Under the pieces are notes generated by a model. It ran no database searches. It was given only the letters and a program-made list of their open reading frames with translations, and had not been told where the DNA came from. DNA of 64,000 bases. Origin: Rhodovulum sp. 12E13 (GTDB taxonomy: Bacteria > Pseudomonadota > Alphaproteobacteria > Rhodobacterales > Rhodobacteraceae). The stretch covers positions 1 through 64,000 of the forward strand of contig NZ_QPLK01000016.1 in assembly GCF_003340565.1 (NCBI RefSeq), read 5' to 3'. A program made the translations under genes and the position numbers. Below are positions 62,574-64,000 of the stretch, one piece after another. How positions within the stretch are numbered: the stretch's first letter is position 1; each line of letters starts with the position of its first letter.

Positions 62574-63464
62574 TCACCCCGCCCCGGAGAGGAACGGCAG
62601 GAAGGCGTCGAGGAAAGCCTGCGGATCCTCCTCCATCACGAAATGCCCCGTCGGGCAGGTCGAGACCGTCAGCCGCCCGGCCCACGGCCGCCATACCCCC
62701 GCCGGATCGCCCGTGCGGGCCGGGAAGCCCGTCTCGGCGTGGAGGAAGTGGACAGGCGCCGCGATCCGTTCGCCGCGGGCGCGGCTTTCCTCGTCGAGCC
62801 GGCGGTCGGTCGTGGCCCCGGCGCGATAGTCGGCGCACATGGCGGCGCGGCGGGCGGGCTCTGCCATTTGCGCCCGATAGCTCTCGAGGGCCGCCGGCGC
62901 GAAGGGAGAGAGGTCGCCCGCCGCCGCCCAGGCTGCCAGCGTCCAGTCGATATAGGCCGCCGGGTCGGCACCGATCATCCGTTCGGGCAGCGGCGCCGGC
63001 TGCGCGAGGAACGTCCAGTGATAGGCGGCGAGGGCGAGATCGGCATCCCACGCGCGCCAGAAGTCGCCCGTCGGCACCACCTCGCAGATACCCAGACGGT
63101 CGACGCGCCCGGGATGATCGAGCGCCAGACGGTAGGCCACCCGCGCCCCGCGGTCGTGACCGATGACGTGGGCGCGGGGCAGGGCGAGCGCATCCATCAA
63201 CGCGACGATATCGGCGGCCATCGTGCGCTTGGAGTAGACGGTGTGGGCGGCGTCGTCTTCCGGAGCGTCCGAGGCGCCGTAGCCGCGCAGGTCTGGCACG
63301 ATCACGTCGAAGCGCTCGGCCAGCGCGGGGGCGACGCGCGCCCACGTCATGTGGTTCTGGGGGTAGCCGTGCAGGAGGACGAGCGGCGCACCGGCCCCGG
63401 CGCGATGCACCGACAGCGTCACCTCGCCCGCCGCGACCCGCTCCTGTCCGAACCCCTCGATCAT
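62574..63464 (-). CDS. alpha/beta hydrolase, haloacid (fluoroacetate) dehalogenase-like
   Basis: A 296-residue hydrolase. 'LVLLHGYPQNHMTWARVAPA' provides the oxyanion HGYP, 'IVPDLRGYGASDAPEDD' the second block, and the nucleophile is Asp in 'AHVIGHDRGARVAYRLALDH', the GHDRGxR form of fluoroacetate dehalogenases and some epoxide hydrolases. The catalytic His is in 'CPTGHFVMEEDP'. Similar proteins are often annotated as haloacetate dehalogenases. The actual substrate is unknown. Start at 63464 with GGGAGG. Confidence 0.88.
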   Translation of the reverse strand: MIEGFGQERVAAGEVTLSVHRAGAGAPLVLLHGYPQNHMTWARVAPALAERFDVIVPDLRGYGASDAPEDDAAHTVYSKRTMAADIVALMDALALPRAHVIGHDRGARVAYRLALDHPGRVDRLGICEVVPTGDFWRAWDADLALAAYHWTFLAQPAPLPERMIGADPAAYIDWTLAAWAAAGDLSPFAPAALESYRAQMAEPARRAAMCADYRAGATTDRRLDEESRARGERIAAPVHFLHAETGFPARTGDPAGVWRPWAGRLTVSTCPTGHFVMEEDPQAFLDAFLPFLSGAG

Positions 63465-63764
63465 GACCCGCCTCCCTTGCCCCGCGCCACTCTGCCCGGC
63501 AGGCAGGTCGCTGCCAAGTCGGCGCATCGCATCACGCGGCCGCCTGCATCCCCCCGGGCCGCGCGAGAGCACGGAAGGGCGCCACGCCCCCGCGCAACCG
63601 GCTCGCCGCGAGCCGTGACATGCCTGCATTGGCTCGACGTCCTGCGCCAGCCGACCCCGCCGCCCGACCACGGTCCGCCCGGACACGGCAGCGCGTCGCC
63701 CGAGCCGGCGCAGGAGAGCGCATCAGGCCGTGACCCCATCGCGCGCGGGGGGGAGCGGCGACCC
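63465..63764. other. 300-base region between the hydrolase gene and the RluA-type gene
   Basis: Upstream of the hydrolase and behind the RluA-type stop codon, both on the minus strand. I see no coding frame with family resemblance and no clear terminator or promoter in it. Confidence 0.45.
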
Positions 63765-64000
63765 TCAGAAGGGCGGCCGGCTTTCGAAGGCGACGGGCGT
63801 GCCCCCCTCCGGGTGGCGAAAGGCGAGGCGGCTGGCATGGAGCATCAGCCTCGGTGCGTCGGCCCCCTCCGCCAGACCGTAGAGCGGGTCGCCCAGGATG
63901 GGGTGGCCCAGCGCGGCCATGTGGACGCGGAGCTGGTGAGAGCGGCCCGTCTCGGGCGCGAGGGCAACGCGGGTGGCCCCGTCGTCATGCGAGAGCGCGC
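63765..64000 (-). CDS. RluA-family pseudouridine synthase, C-terminal part (runs off right edge)
   Basis: The last 78 codons of a pseudouridine synthase: '[20 protein letters not shown]' then '[14 protein letters not shown]', the highly conserved C-terminal block of RluA/RluC/RluD, and a final '[20 protein letters not shown]'. The catalytic HRLD motif lies outside the window. Start unknown. The short tail is more RluA-like than RluD-like, but the target (23S rRNA or tRNA) cannot be decided. Confidence 0.88.
   Translation of the reverse strand, partial: ALSHDDGATRVALAPETGRSHQLRVHMAALGHPILGDPLYGLAEGADAPRLMLHASRLAFRHPEGGTPVAFESRPPF

Overview
The window is about 64 kb of very GC-rich (high-60s percent by eye), tightly packed bacterial chromosome. 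The gene content points to an alphaproteobacterium of the order Rhodobacterales (Rhodobacter/Roseobacter/Paracoccus group). Pointers are Hsp20 followed by a DUF1150 protein, TrcR (DUF1013), COQ9, DUF2794, a TIGR02186-type protein beside a TauE/SafE permease, a fused sulfate adenylyltransferase/APS kinase, a membrane-anchored cytochrome c, and two proteins with VPLPA/PEP-CTERM-like tails. Nearly everything is housekeeping or nutrient handling. No prophage, CRISPR array, toxin-antitoxin or restriction system is visible. The only mobile DNA is an IS5-type transposase end at the left edge.

Layout. 0-5 kb: IS5 end, YdcH protein, heat-shock pair hsp20-DUF1150 behind a sigma-32-type promoter, sat-cysC, trxB and a divergent Lrp/AsnC regulator. 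5.5-12.4 kb: sulfite-exporter pair, then a complete nucleoside-type (BMP family) ABC importer. 12.5-17.6 kb, all minus strand: rimI-tsaB-nifU-like, a universal stress protein, a class IV aminotransferase, a VOC protein and trpS. 17.6-26.2 kb: a rhomboid-fold protein without catalytic residues, YtoQ, hemerythrin and GST, a VPLPA-tailed secreted protein, rpsU, COQ9, quinone reductase, aqpZ, RNase T2 and trcR. 26.6-30.1 kb: recR-ybaB-dnaX with the SRP RNA gene (ffs) and its own promoter and terminator. 30.1-33 kb: a three-gene NMT1/THI5-type ABC importer. 33.3-39 kb: a CpdB/UshA-type nucleotidase, nudC, SRPBCC protein, pheA and a cytochrome c. 39-46.4 kb: yejABEF peptide/microcin-C-type importer plus a glycosyltransferase. 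46.5-53.4 kb: asd, carbonic anhydrase, a helical Hpt-like protein, M17 aminopeptidase with NlpC/P60 hydrolase, DUF2794, truB and DUF1643. 53.5-64 kb: aldehyde dehydrogenase and peroxiredoxin (divergent), L,D-transpeptidase, pnp and rpsO, a VPLPA-tailed propeller-like protein, an RTX-repeat protein, a haloacid-dehalogenase-like hydrolase and the end of an RluA-family pseudouridine synthase.

Functional threads: sulfur assimilation and sulfite efflux (sat-cysC, TauE/TIGR02186); translation and tRNA modification (trpS, tsaB, rimI, truB, rpsU, rpsO, RluA-type); RNA turnover (pnp, RNase T2); three ABC importers; ubiquinone and respiratory parts (COQ9, cytochrome c).

Two non-gene signals stand out. 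First, a repeated element occurs six times, always just downstream of a stop codon and in the orientation of that gene: a GC hairpin, then GATATTT-like sequence, then CAAGAAGAAG-like sequence. Second, a symmetric three-way-junction RNA fold with a cUUCGg hairpin lies between DUF2794 and truB, and one of its arms could alternatively pair with the bases at the truB start. Both were read by eye and need comparative tests.
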